DNA of 37,996 nt from Phycisphaerales bacterium (GCA_018644725.1 JABGPZ010000035.1:1-37996); one strand, 5' to 3'; positions 1-8,831 are shown, counted from the first letter of the stretch. The notes: generated by a model not told the origin, from the letters alone. Translations and numbers: made by a program.

Positions 1-508
1 CGCCAGCGATGGCGCTTCGTGCGACGTCGAGCATGTCTCGCCCGGCGGTGAGGTGACTCGAGAGCAGTAGGTAGAGTTTGCGGCCTTCGAGAGTGGCTGC
101 GGCGCGGAGGCGTTCGAGCAGTGACTGTTCGAGCGTGTAGGCGCGGTAGCGCGTTTGTTCGAGTTCGGCCGCGTGGGCAGGGGCTTCGATCTTGGCGTAT
201 TCTTCGAGTGTGCGCAGGGCCTCGGTGAGTCGCTTGGCGGCGGCGGTGGCCACTTCGGCAACCGACGAGCGCGATTGTTCCACGTCACAGGTCACGGAGG
301 TGCCCACATCGGCGGTGGTGTCGCGTGCGGCGAGCAGCAATCCCCGGCCGACCTCGTCGGCGAGGTGCTTGAGGGTCTGGCGCATCTGTTTGCATGCGGA
401 CACCACGTCGCGGTCGTCGAGAAGAAACCGGCCTGCGTCTTCGAGAACGCGGACCGCCTCGCGTGCGCGATTGAGATTGGCGTCCAGGATGCGATGGATG
501 TTGGGCAT
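1..508 (-). CDS. thiE: ThiD2-ThiE type thiamine-phosphate synthase, N-terminal part (runs off the window)
   Basis: The reading frame starts at the ATG at 508 and stays open to the window edge, giving 169 residues with the C-terminus missing. The protein begins MPNIHRILDANLNRAREAVR and continues with RVLEDAGRFLL; further on come RYRAYTLEQ and the start of a barrel strand (GRKLYLLLSS). This is the helical N-terminal domain known as ThiD2, which precedes the ThiE barrel in some bacteria. ThiE joins HMP-PP and thiazole phosphate to make thiamine phosphate. The ThiD2 domain has been proposed to supply the HMP-P kinase step, so the full protein may be bifunctional. It lies downstream of glyA on the same strand, beyond the glyA terminator. 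No clear Shine-Dalgarno precedes the ATG. The ThiE active site is outside the window. Confidence 0.75.
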   Translation of the reverse strand, partial: MPNIHRILDANLNRAREAVRVLEDAGRFLLDDRDVVSACKQMRQTLKHLADEVGRGLLLAARDTTADVGTSVTCDVEQSRSSVAEVATAAAKRLTEALRTLEEYAKIEAPAHAAELEQTRYRAYTLEQSLLERLRAAATLEGRKLYLLLSSHLTAGRDMLDVARSAIAG

Positions 509-520
509 GCGTGTGTCTTC

Positions 521-550
521 AAATAAAAAGGCGGGCCATGCGACCCGCCT
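521..550 (-). terminator. Intrinsic terminator of glyA
   Basis: Read on the minus strand, a 7-bp perfect stem AGGCGGG/CCCGCCT with an 8-nt loop is followed by TTTTTATTT. It sits 21 bp after the glyA stop and just before the thiE start. Confidence 0.85.
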
Positions 551-570
551 ACGTCCGATGGAATGGCGGG

Positions 571-1821
571 TTATTGCTTGGTCGGAATTGGGAATTGGGC
601 GCACAGCGCACCAATGGCTCCCTTGGCCGTGGCAATGACAGACTCGTTGCCCTCGGAGGTGAGGATCGAGTCGATGCTTTCGGCGATGAGTTTGACTTCT
701 TCGGTTCCCATGCCGCGCGAGGTGATCGCGGGCGTGCCCAGACGCAGTCCCGAGGTCTGCATCGGCGGGCGCGGGTCGAAGGGGATGGAGTTTTTGTTGC
801 AGACGATTTCGGCGTCCCGCAGCCAGTTCGCGGCGGTGTCGCCGGTGGTTTCGGGCATGCGGCTTCGCAGGTCGAGAAGCATCAGGTGGTTGTCGGTCCC
901 GCCCGAAGTCAGTCGCCACCCGCGGCTGGTGAGTTCGCTCGCGAGGGTGTTGGCGTTGTCGATGACCTGTTGTTGGTAGGTTTTGAAGTCGCCGGAGAGA
1001 GCTTCTTTGAAGCAGACGGCCTTGGCGGCGATGGCGTGTTCCAGCGGGCCACCTTGGAGGCCGGGGAAGACAGCGACGTCGATCTTCTTCGCCCATTCTT
1101 CCGTGCACATGATCATCCCGCCTCGGGGGCCGCGGAGGGTTTTGTGGATGGTGGTGGTGATGAAGTCGGCGTGGCCCACGGGCGAAGGAGCCAGTCCGGC
1201 CGCGACGAGACCCGCGATGTGCGCGATGTCGGCCATCAGCAAACAGCCCGCTTCCTTGGCGATCGCACCGAAGGCTTCAAAGTCGATCGTGCGCGGATAG
1301 GCCGACGCGCCAGCGATCAGCAGCTTGGGACGTTCGGCGAGGACTTGCTCGCGGATTTTGTCCATGTCGAGAACTTCGGACCCTTCTTCGACGCCATAGC
1401 TGGCGACTTCGAAATATTTGCCCGAGAAGTTGATCCGCATGCCGTGGGACAGGTGTCCGCCGTGGGCGAGGTCCATGCCCATGATCTTGTCGCCGGGTTT
1501 GAGGCAGGCGAGGAAGACGGCCGTGTTGGCGTTCGCGCCCGAGTGCGGCTGAACGTTGGCGTGGGCGACTCCGAAGATCTGCTTGGCGCGATCGATGGCG
1601 ATCTGCTCGACCTGGTCGACCTGCTCGCAACCAAAGTACCAGCGTCGGCCGGGATAGCCTTCGGCATATTTGTCGGTCAGGCACGAGCCGAGTGCTTCGA
1701 GTACGGCCGGCGAGACGTGGTTTTCCGAGGCAATCAGCCCCAGCGAATTGTTTTGACGGGCGTGTTCTTCCTGGATCAGCGCGTGGATGTCCGGGTCAGC
1801 CTGAAGAAGCGTTTGTGTCAT
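571..1821 (-). CDS. glyA: Serine hydroxymethyltransferase
   Basis: This is a cytosolic PLP enzyme of 416 residues that interconverts serine plus tetrahydrofolate with glycine plus methylene-tetrahydrofolate, the main source of one-carbon units. Visible signatures are the N-terminal NSLGLIASENHVS, the substrate and PLP region YAEGYPGRRWYFGC, the QPHSGANAN loop, and the PLP lysine in TTTIHKTLRGPRGG (K227, close to E. coli K229). The length matches the family. The frame is open further upstream, but the ATG at 1821 is chosen because AGGAG lies about 10 bases before it and the family N-terminus begins there. It has its own promoter at 1865-1893 and an intrinsic terminator, so it is probably monocistronic. 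Confidence 0.97.
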   Translation of the reverse strand: MTQTLLQADPDIHALIQEEHARQNNSLGLIASENHVSPAVLEALGSCLTDKYAEGYPGRRWYFGCEQVDQVEQIAIDRAKQIFGVAHANVQPHSGANANTAVFLACLKPGDKIMGMDLAHGGHLSHGMRINFSGKYFEVASYGVEEGSEVLDMDKIREQVLAERPKLLIAGASAYPRTIDFEAFGAIAKEAGCLLMADIAHIAGLVAAGLAPSPVGHADFITTTIHKTLRGPRGGMIMCTEEWAKKIDVAVFPGLQGGPLEHAIAAKAVCFKEALSGDFKTYQQQVIDNANTLASELTSRGWRLTSGGTDNHLMLLDLRSRMPETTGDTAANWLRDAEIVCNKNSIPFDPRPPMQTSGLRLGTPAITSRGMGTEEVKLIAESIDSILTSEGNESVIATAKGAIGALCAQFPIPTKQ

Positions 1822-1864
1822 CGAAAAGTCTCCTGAATGTCTTGGGGGGACGGGTTGAAAGAGA

Positions 1865-1893
1865 GATTGTAGCACAACGCCAAGGCTGTCGCA
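1865..1893 (-). promoter_or_regulatory. glyA promoter
   Basis: On the minus strand TTGCGA (1893-1888), a 17-bp spacer and TACAAT (1870-1865) form a good sigma-70 type promoter. The predicted start is near 1858, giving a leader of about 37 nt. I see no glycine-riboswitch-like structure in so short a leader. Confidence 0.7.
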
Positions 1894-1992
1894 AGTCGCG
1901 TTGGGCCCCGGAGCGATGCTTTCTTTCTGTCGCGGCGGGTCCAAAAAGAGCGTGCGAAATGGATTCTGAGATTGCCTGCCGCCCGCAATCGT

Positions 1993-2030
1993 AAAAAAAA
2001 AGCGCGACGCGAAATGAATCACGTCACGCT
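1993..2030 (-). terminator. Intrinsic terminator of the FHA gene
   Basis: On the minus strand GCGTGACG pairs with CGTCGCGC (one U-G pair) across a 12-nt loop and is followed by nine Ts. It lies 17 bp past the FHA stop codon. Confidence 0.8.
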
Positions 2031-2046
2031 GTGGTGTTGGCAGAGG

Positions 2047-2703
2047 TCAGTCGCTGAGCGACTGGAGCGCGGCGAGGGGGTCGTCGTCATCCGCGTCGTC
2101 CTCATCGGCGAGCGAGGCCAGCACGTCGAAGTCATCGCCGGGGGCGTCTCCGCCGCCCAGGCCCGCGAGTGCCGCGAGGGGGTCATCATCGTCGAGGTCC
2201 GGACCGCCACCGCCGCCGAGTGAGGCGAGGGGGTCTGCGTCACTGGCGCCTTTGTCTTCGCTGATGATTGCGAAGATGTCCTCGTCGTCGTCTTCGGTCA
2301 GTGCCGCGCCGGGTGCTTCCACGACGGGGACTTCATCAATGGTATCGCTGACGAGTTCTTCCTGTTCGGCCTTGACCGGGGCGGGCGCCTGGGGTTTGCT
2401 CGATGCGGATACGCCGTCGATGCAAACCGTCAACGTCACCGGGCCGATGGTGATGCGGTCGCCTGGGGAGAGGACCACTTCGTCGCTGGGTGTGTTGTTG
2501 ACGACCGTGCCGTTGGAGCTGTTCAGGTCGCGCAGGGTCAGTGTTTCGTTTTCAAGGATCAACTCGCACTGGCGTCGCGAGCAACTCTCGATGGGGATCC
2601 GAAGGTCACAATCCTTTGCACGGCCGATGATTGTCGATGCGGCGGTGAGTGGAATGTCTTTGGTCGCGCCATTGTCTTTGGAATAAATCAGTTTCACGTC
2701 CAT
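2047..2703 (-). CDS. FHA domain protein with acidic DPLAAL-repeat tail
   Basis: This 218-residue soluble protein has an N-terminal forkhead-associated domain (about residues 1-97), a fold that binds phosphothreonine peptides. The hallmark segments are visible: IIGRAKDCDLRI, the SRRQCEL turn (a Q where many members have H) and LRDLNSSNGTVVNN. Residues about 100-145 form an acidic, Pro/Ala-rich linker. The last 65 residues carry four short motifs of the form D-[P/V]-L-A-[A/S]-L (DPLASL, DPLAAL, DVLASL, DPLAAL) separated by Gly- or Asp-rich spacers. The ATG at 2703 is preceded by AAAGG, so the upstream in-frame extension is not used. No kinase is adjacent, so the partner is unknown. The gene is divergent from hemW. 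Confidence 0.85.
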   Translation of the reverse strand: MDVKLIYSKDNGATKDIPLTAASTIIGRAKDCDLRIPIESCSRRQCELILENETLTLRDLNSSNGTVVNNTPSDEVVLSPGDRITIGPVTLTVCIDGVSASSKPQAPAPVKAEQEELVSDTIDEVPVVEAPGAALTEDDDEDIFAIISEDKGASDADPLASLGGGGGPDLDDDDPLAALAGLGGGDAPGDDFDVLASLADEDDADDDDPLAALQSLSD

Positions 2704-2748
2704 GGTCTGCCTTTCATGAAGATGCGTGTATTTCAAATTTGAATCTGT

Positions 2749-2763
2749 TATATTCTAAAGTCA
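2749..2763 (+). promoter_or_regulatory. -10 element of hemW, leaderless arrangement
   Basis: TATATT (2749) overlaps TATTCT (2751-2756). With TATTCT as the -10 box, +1 falls exactly on the A of the hemW ATG at 2763. No Shine-Dalgarno precedes this ATG and no good -35 is visible. Confidence 0.5.
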
Positions 2764-3980
2764 TGGAAGATCACCGCAAGAGAAATTTTGATGATTCGCA
2801 AAGAAACCACGGAATTTCCTTCCGGGACACTGTGGCCGAGGAGCCTCCCCGGGCGCTCTACCTGCATGTTCCGTTTTGCGTTTCGAAGTGTGCGTACTGC
2901 GATTTTTATTCCCATTCGGCCTCCGACGAGGTCCTTGCGCGATATCATTCTGCGGTTTGCAGGGAATTGGAACGGCTGGCGATCCGCGACCTTCCGCCGT
3001 TGGATACGATTTATTTTGGTGGGGGGACGCCGACGCTACTTTCCGCCCAGCAGCTCGAGGAGTTGTGCGGTGCGGTGGGGGGCTGTCTCGCCGAGGGTGG
3101 CGAATTCAGTGTTGAGGCAAACCCTGCGACGTTGGATGCGGCGAAGATTTCTGCGATGGTTGGCGCGGGCGTGAATCGTGTGACGTTGGGGGCGCAAAGT
3201 TTTTCTTCGCCCGAGCTGGCCCTTCTCGGGCGGATTCACACCCCCTACGACGTGAGCGAGAGCGTTGGGCTGTTGCGGCGTGGCGGAATCGAGAATATCG
3301 GGCTGGACCTGATCTACGCGATTCCCGGCCAGTCACTCGCGAGTTGGGAACGCTCGTTGCATGCGGCGACGGAGTTGGGCATCGAGCATTTGAGTTGCTA
3401 TGCGTTGAGCTTTGAGACGGGTACGCCGTTGGGTGAGCGTCTTGGGGCGGGGGAGCTGGCGGAAGTGGATGACGAACTTCAGCGCACGATGTTCGAGCGC
3501 ACGGGTGTGGTGCTTTCGGCGGCGGGGCTGGCGCAGTATGAGATATCGAATTATGCGCGACCCGGGCGCGAGAGTCGTCATAATCTGGTCTACTGGCACA
3601 ATCGGCCGTATGCGGCAATTGGCCCGGCGGCGGCGGGATATGTCGGGGGGCGGCGCTGGACGAACAGGCCGGATCTTGCGGCGTGGCTTGCAGCGGTCGA
3701 GGCCGGGCACCAGCCGCCATGCGAGGCCGAGACGTTGACTGGCGCGTTGGCGATGGCCGAGACGGTGATGCTGGGGCTGCGGCTGGTCGAGGGGATCGAT
3801 TGCGACGCGTTCGCCGCACGCTATGGCCGGGCCCTTGAGGAGGTTTTTCCGCGCTCGCTCGAACGACATACCCGCGCGGGAACCGTGTTGCGAACGCAGG
3901 GGAAGATTCGTCTCGCGCCCGAGGCCATGTTCATCAGCGATTCAATTTTTGCAGATTATATTGACGAGGCCATCGGGTAA
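2763..3980 (+). CDS. hemW: Radical SAM HemW-like protein (heme chaperone / coproporphyrinogen oxidase-like)
   Basis: This 405-residue protein belongs to the HemN/HemW radical SAM family. The cluster motif CxxxCxxC is present as CVSKCAYC (C39, C43, C46), followed by YFGGGTPTLL, a SAM-binding glycine motif. The segments FSVEANPAT, VNRVTLGAQSF, GLDLIYAIPGQ and HLSCYALSFETGTPL are typical of HemW. HemW proteins bind and deliver heme rather than decarboxylate coproporphyrinogen; placing this one in HemW rather than HemN rests on its length and motifs. The C-terminus (FISDSIFADYI) matches the usual wing domain. The start is uncertain: the ATG at 2763 has no Shine-Dalgarno but sits at the predicted transcription start, while GTG at 2832 would give a more usual N-terminus. 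hemB of the same pathway lies at 23.4 kb. Confidence 0.9.
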   Translation: MEDHRKRNFDDSQRNHGISFRDTVAEEPPRALYLHVPFCVSKCAYCDFYSHSASDEVLARYHSAVCRELERLAIRDLPPLDTIYFGGGTPTLLSAQQLEELCGAVGGCLAEGGEFSVEANPATLDAAKISAMVGAGVNRVTLGAQSFSSPELALLGRIHTPYDVSESVGLLRRGGIENIGLDLIYAIPGQSLASWERSLHAATELGIEHLSCYALSFETGTPLGERLGAGELAEVDDELQRTMFERTGVVLSAAGLAQYEISNYARPGRESRHNLVYWHNRPYAAIGPAAAGYVGGRRWTNRPDLAAWLAAVEAGHQPPCEAETLTGALAMAETVMLGLRLVEGIDCDAFAARYGRALEEVFPRSLERHTRAGTVLRTQGKIRLAPEAMFISDSIFADYIDEAIG

Positions 3981-4017
3981 GGTGTACAATCAGCTCCAAG
4001 AAGGAGTGTCCGATCGA

Positions 4018-4407
4018 ATGATCAAAGCAAGCACAATCCTGTTGTTGCTGGTCGCTGTCGGCTGTGAAAGCGGCCAGGCTCTCCGTGCTCGTCGCCTAGA
4101 GCAGGAGCGCGCGGTGTTGCCAGAAATTCGGGCGTTGCGAATTGAGGTTCGCAAGCTGGAAAAGGAAAACAACAAACTCAAGATGGACTCGGAACTTCTT
4201 CAGGGCCGTTGCGGTGATCTGGTCAAGCGTGCCGAACACCTTGCACGGGCACTGCATACGCTTCAGGAAAAACACGAGTACACCCGGTCGATCCTCGACG
4301 CGGTGAGCGATGCGCCGGCCGAGCGAGACCTTTATAAAGCCGAGCTGGACAAGGCGCAGGAAAAAATTGAACAGTTGGAGAAATCCAAAGTGCCTATAAA
4401 GAAGTAG
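4018..4407 (+). CDS. Small coiled-coil lipoprotein
   Basis: This 129-residue protein has a lipoprotein signal peptide (MIKASTILLLLVAVGC, predicted lipid-modified C16). About 110 residues of charged helix follow, rich in E, K, L and R with heptad-like spacing (for example EVRKLEKENNKLKMDSELL), predicting a long coiled coil. I recognise no family. It has a strong Shine-Dalgarno (AAGGAG) and starts 38 bp after hemW, so it could share that transcript. A structural or scaffolding role at the membrane is plausible but is only inference. Confidence 0.8.
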   Translation: MIKASTILLLLVAVGCESGQALRARRLEQERAVLPEIRALRIEVRKLEKENNKLKMDSELLQGRCGDLVKRAEHLARALHTLQEKHEYTRSILDAVSDAPAERDLYKAELDKAQEKIEQLEKSKVPIKK

Positions 4408-4491
4408 GCTTTGCACGGTTGAGTGCAACCCGCTTCCCAAGCAACCGCGTGACAGAGAAATTTCACGGAAAGGACCCTCGGCAGAGACATT

Positions 4492-4686
4492 ATGGCAGCA
4501 TACGGAATCATTTTGTGGGCGTTGGCGGGCGTGTGGTTTCTCTTTGGAGAGTCAGTGCGGGATAATCCGCGGATTTCCTTTGTGGTCTATAATCTGTTGA
4601 AATACCTGGTTCCTATCGGTGCGCTGGCGCTTCTTGCGGGGGGAGGCTGGTGCCTCTATCAAGGCCTTGTCGTCGAGATGGAATAG
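4492..4686 (+). CDS. Small two-helix membrane protein
   Basis: This 64-residue protein has two hydrophobic segments, about residues 3-19 (IILWALAGVWFLFG) and 36-56 (LLKYLVPIGALALLAGGG), separated by a short charged loop (ESVRDNPR). It ends in an acidic EME tail. GGAAAGGA lies upstream, though further than usual (about 17 bp), so the start is not certain. The preceding 84-bp gap holds a 6-bp hairpin TTGCAC/GTGCAA near 4413-4428 with no T-run. I do not recognise a family. Confidence 0.6.
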   Translation: MAAYGIILWALAGVWFLFGESVRDNPRISFVVYNLLKYLVPIGALALLAGGGWCLYQGLVVEME

Positions 4687-4762
4687 TCCAGAGGGGTCTG
4701 CCAATTTGTGTGTTTTGGCTTGATTTAGTCAGTTTGGCAGGATTTCTCAAGAAGAGATAATT

Positions 4763-4791
4763 TTGTAACTGGTTTATTTAAAAGGGATAAC
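4763..4791 (+). promoter_or_regulatory. Promoter of the receiver-like gene
   Basis: TTGTAA (4763-4768), a 17-bp spacer and GATAAC (4786-4791) predict a start near 4798. That argues against the in-frame TTG at 4797 as the translation start. The surrounding 4687-4832 stretch is AT-rich and otherwise empty. Confidence 0.5.
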
Positions 4792-4832
4792 AGTATTTGG
4801 CGCGATGTTTGCAAACTGTTGCATGGATCCTT

Positions 4833-5261
4833 ATGCAATTTCTCATGGAACAACAATCCGAGCCCCTCGAGCTGGTAGTCACCGGCGAGGCGGAGTATTG
4901 GCTGGACGCGCTGAAACGCACGGTCGGGCCGCAGTGGCTTCGTATTCGCGTGGTCCGCGATGGCGATGCGCTGCTTGTGGCGGTTCAAACCAGCCGTGTC
5001 GATGCGGTCGTCGTTGACGATCAGGCGTATGGCGTGGATTCGCCGGAGCTTCTGATTCGGAAGATTCGGCGTGTTCGCCCGGTGATGCCGGTGATTCTCG
5101 TCAGTGATCGGAGCGACCGTCAAAGCCTCGAAGACGCGATGCGGTTGGCGGTATTCACGGTTCTCGCGCGCCCTGTGGGCTTTGAGATGCTGCTGCGGCA
5201 GATTCACGGAATCATGCTTCGGCTTGCAAAAGAGTTGTATCCTTGGGAGAATTCCCTATAA
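4833..5261 (+). CDS. Degenerate response-regulator receiver domain protein
   Basis: The roughly 142-residue protein has the alternating hydrophobic strands of a CheY-like receiver: LELVVTG, VDAVVVDD, MPVILVSD and VFTVLARPV. There is no DNA-binding or enzymatic output domain. It departs from active receivers at key places. The acidic pair after strand 1 is reduced (TGE), and the conserved Lys after strand 5 is Arg (ARPVGF). An Asp after strand 3 (VVVDDQ) is in the right place for phosphorylation. ATG at 4833 (weak GGAT before it) or 4845 are both possible; I prefer 4833. The stop codon overlaps the groES -10 box. It could be a pseudo-receiver adaptor, and its partner is unknown. Confidence 0.65.
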   Translation: MQFLMEQQSEPLELVVTGEAEYWLDALKRTVGPQWLRIRVVRDGDALLVAVQTSRVDAVVVDDQAYGVDSPELLIRKIRRVRPVMPVILVSDRSDRQSLEDAMRLAVFTVLARPVGFEMLLRQIHGIMLRLAKELYPWENSL

Positions 5262-5294
5262 TATTCGGCCCCTTCAGCTCGGACGTCCGCGCTG
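5235..5294 (+). promoter_or_regulatory. groES-groEL promoter with operator-like palindrome
   Basis: TTGTAT (5235-5240), a 16-bp spacer and a perfect TATAAT (5257-5262) predict +1 near 5269. A 20-bp near-palindrome CAGCTCGGACGTCCGCGCTG (5275-5294, symmetric at 18 of 20 bases) lies at about +7 to +26, a repressor-like position. It is not the CIRCE element bound by HrcA. The -10 box overlaps the stop codon of the upstream gene. Confidence 0.65.
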
Positions 5295-5348
5295 AACTAC
5301 ATAACTAGAAACAACCCATTTTTCTCTAAACCAGAAGGAGCGACGATT

Positions 5349-5654
5349 ATGGCAAAGGCCAAATCTCCCGCGATTCGCCCGCTCGGCAGCAAAGTTCTCG
5401 TCCAGCGGCTCGAAGCAGAAACCCAAACCGCCGGCGGCATTATTTTGCCCGACTCGGCCAAGGAAAAACCCGCCCAAGGCACGATCCTCGCCATCGGCGA
5501 CGGCAAGACCCTCGCAGACGGCAGCAAGGCCGCCTTCCAGGTCGCTGTCGGCGACACCGTGATGTTCACCAGCTATGCCGGGACCGAAATCAAGGTCAAC
5601 GGCGACGAATACATGTTGATGGACGAGGGTGATATCCTCGCGGTCCTCGCTTAA
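5349..5654 (+). CDS. groES: Co-chaperonin GroES
   Basis: This 101-residue subunit forms the heptameric lid of the GroEL folding chamber in the cytosol. The family motifs are clear: [16 protein letters not shown] at the N-terminus, the mobile-loop region [17 protein letters not shown], and a C-terminal [17 protein letters not shown] strong AGAAGGAG precedes the ATG. groEL follows after 26 bp, so the two form the usual bicistronic operon under the promoter at 5235-5262. Confidence 0.98.
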   Translation: MAKAKSPAIRPLGSKVLVQRLEAETQTAGGIILPDSAKEKPAQGTILAIGDGKTLADGSKAAFQVAVGDTVMFTSYAGTEIKVNGDEYMLMDEGDILAVLA

Positions 5655-5680
5655 CCCATCCGTTTACCAGGAGATTTATT

Positions 5681-7324
<1,644 letters not shown>

Positions 7325-7348
7325 CCCCAGCTGCACTGACTGCAACTC

Positions 7349-7387
7349 AAAGCCCGGTGGAAATCGCAAGATTGTCATCGGGCTTTT
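7349..7387 (+). terminator. Intrinsic terminator of groES-groEL
   Basis: AAAGCCCG pairs with CGGGCTTT across a loop of about 22 nt and runs into a six-T tract. It sits 25 bp after the groEL stop. Confidence 0.75.
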
Positions 7388-7412
7388 TTATGCGCTTTTT
7401 GCCAGTCCCTCA

Positions 7413-7441
7413 TTTATCTTTCATGTGGGTTTGGCTACAAT
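7413..7441 (+). promoter_or_regulatory. Possible promoter of yjbQ-HAD
   Basis: TTTATC (weak -35), a 17-bp spacer and TACAAT (7436-7441) predict a start near 7448. The -10 box is good and the -35 is poor. Confidence 0.4.
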
Positions 7442-7494
7442 AATTGGAATGGCATCGCGTTATCCTGAGAGAGCATACACATATGGGAGATGGA

Positions 7495-7911
7495 ATGCTG
7501 ACACACGAAATCGAAGTCAAGACGCTCCGGCATGACATGATGCTGGACATCACGGCCGACGTTGTTCGGGCGGTGGCCGCTAGCGGCGTGACCCACGGCG
7601 CGGCGATTGTGTATTGTCCGCACACCACCGGCGCGATCACCATCAACGAAAACGCCGACCCCGACGTCACCAACGACATGCTCCAGCAGCTGGGGAAAAT
7701 GGTTCCGTGGAACCAACCGTTCTACGCCCACGACGAAGGCAACTCGGCCGCGCACGTCAAATCGAGTATGTTCGGCTGTAGCGAAACCATCCCCATCGTC
7801 GACGGCAAGCTCCTCCTCGGCACATGGCAGGGGATCTACTTCTGCGAGTTCGACGGCCCACGCCCGCGCCGCGCCATCGTCCAAATTCTCGACGGAGGTC
7901 AACCCGCGTGA
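7495..7911 (+). CDS. yjbQ: YjbQ / UPF0047 family protein
   Basis: This 138-residue protein has the standard length of the UPF0047 family. Hallmarks are HTTGAITINENADP, the GNSAAHVKSSMFG segment with its conserved His, and the C-terminal LLLGTWQGIYFCEFDGPR. Members form trimers, and E. coli YjbQ was reported to have weak thiamine-phosphate synthase activity; the true role is unsettled. The ATG at 7495 is chosen because GGGAG lies 5 bp upstream and the family N-terminus starts there; upstream in-frame ATGs at 7483 and 7444 lack this. Its stop overlaps the GTG of the HAD gene by 4 bp (GTGA), so the two are translationally coupled. Confidence 0.93.
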   Translation: MLTHEIEVKTLRHDMMLDITADVVRAVAASGVTHGAAIVYCPHTTGAITINENADPDVTNDMLQQLGKMVPWNQPFYAHDEGNSAAHVKSSMFGCSETIPIVDGKLLLGTWQGIYFCEFDGPRPRRAIVQILDGGQPA

Positions 7912-8570
7912 AGCAATACGACCTCATCCTGTTCGATCTCGACCACACGCTGACCGACCCCAGCGAAGAGATGCTCGCCTCGGCGCGCTATGCCCTCGCG
8001 CAGTTCGGCGTGACGGAGGTGCCGCCGGCGATTCTCGAACGGTTTCTCGACACGCCGCTACTGGCGGTCTTTGAGCAGGAATGCGGCATGACGCTCGATC
8101 AGTCCAACCAGGCGTTCCAGCATTATTGGTATTATGCGGGGTCGATGGGCCTGCCGAAGAATCGCCCGTATGACGGCGTGAAGGAAATGCTCGCGGAACT
8201 GGTGGCCGACGGGCGGGAGCTGGCAATTTGCACGGCGCGGCCTGTGTCGATGGCCGAGAAAATTGTTAAGGCCGTCGGGATCAATCAATATTTTACGCAC
8301 ATCTACGGGACCTGTGAAGACTCCCAGCGGCAGAACAAGAAGCTCGTGATTTTTGACGCGCTGATGCACTATCCCGACCTCGCGCCCGAGCGCGTGGTGA
8401 TGGTCGGCGACCGCACTGCTGACATTTTGGGCGCGAAGGACAACGGCGTGGATTCCCTCGCGGTGGTCTTTGGGTCGGAAACGGCCGAGCAGCTTGCACG
8501 CGTCAAACCGACCTACCTCGTGGATACCGTCGCCGACATGGCCGACATTTTGTTGCTGCGCCAACCGTAG
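7908..8570 (+). CDS. HAD-superfamily phosphatase (phosphoglycolate phosphatase-like)
   Basis: This 220-residue protein carries the HAD motifs. Motif I is LILFDLDHTLTD (nucleophile and acid-base Asp), motif II is the Thr in LAICTARPVS, motif III is a Lys in QNKKLVIFDALM, and motif IV is VMVGDRTADILGAK. A helical cap domain between motifs I and II fits subfamily IA, with phosphoglycolate phosphatase (Gph) or nucleotide-phosphatase relatives. The substrate cannot be read from sequence. The start is GTG at 7908, after a GGAGG, overlapping the yjbQ stop by 4 bp. The coupling suggests a shared task with YjbQ; if YjbQ makes thiamine phosphate or a similar ester, a phosphatase partner would make sense, but that is inference. 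Confidence 0.88.
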   Translation: MKQYDLILFDLDHTLTDPSEEMLASARYALAQFGVTEVPPAILERFLDTPLLAVFEQECGMTLDQSNQAFQHYWYYAGSMGLPKNRPYDGVKEMLAELVADGRELAICTARPVSMAEKIVKAVGINQYFTHIYGTCEDSQRQNKKLVIFDALMHYPDLAPERVVMVGDRTADILGAKDNGVDSLAVVFGSETAEQLARVKPTYLVDTVADMADILLLRQP

Positions 8571-8579
8571 TTTCTTACT

Positions 8580-8831
8580 GTAGGGGCGAATCCTCTTTTT
8601 CTGTCATGTTGAGCGCAGTGAGCTTGCGAACGAAGTCGAAACATCTCTGCGCACGAATTGGTTCCAGCGGGTTGCGGCTACGGTTTGACGCGAATGATGT
8701 CGAGAGATTCCTCCACTTCGCTTGCAGACTCGCTCCAGTCGGAATGACACGGTGGATTTCTTTCGCGTAATGTTTCGTTGCAGGGATTTCTCCGAACACG
8801 AAAATATGGGCGGAAGATTTTCCGCCCCTAC
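8580..8831 (+). repeat. Composite palindromic intergenic repeat
   Basis: The 285-bp gap between the HAD gene and apt holds nested inverted structures and no credible gene. The outer ends are GTAGGGGCG (from 8581) and CGCCCCTAC (to 8831). The right end is itself a perfect 8-bp hairpin, GGGCGGAA-GATT-TTCCGCCC (8808-8827). Inside, TGTCAT (from 8603) and ATGACA (to about 8750) bracket a segment with AGCGCAGTGAGC and CTTCGCTTGCAGACTCGCT-like short repeats. This looks like a mobile, non-coding repeat family with one element nested in another. Confidence 0.65.

Noticed and set aside
511-1836. A 441-codon plus-strand frame opposite glyA
   Set aside because: glyA is unmistakable on the other strand; this frame is its shadow.
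1822-1860. Glycine riboswitch before glyA
   Set aside because: The predicted leader is under 40 nt, too short for an aptamer.
4797-4832. TTG at 4797 as start of the receiver-like gene
   Set aside because: The predicted transcription start (about 4798) lies beyond it, and the receiver fold begins after 4845.
5262-5348. CIRCE/HrcA element before groES
   Set aside because: No TTAGCACTC or GAGTGCTAA half-site is present; only the different palindrome at 5275-5294.
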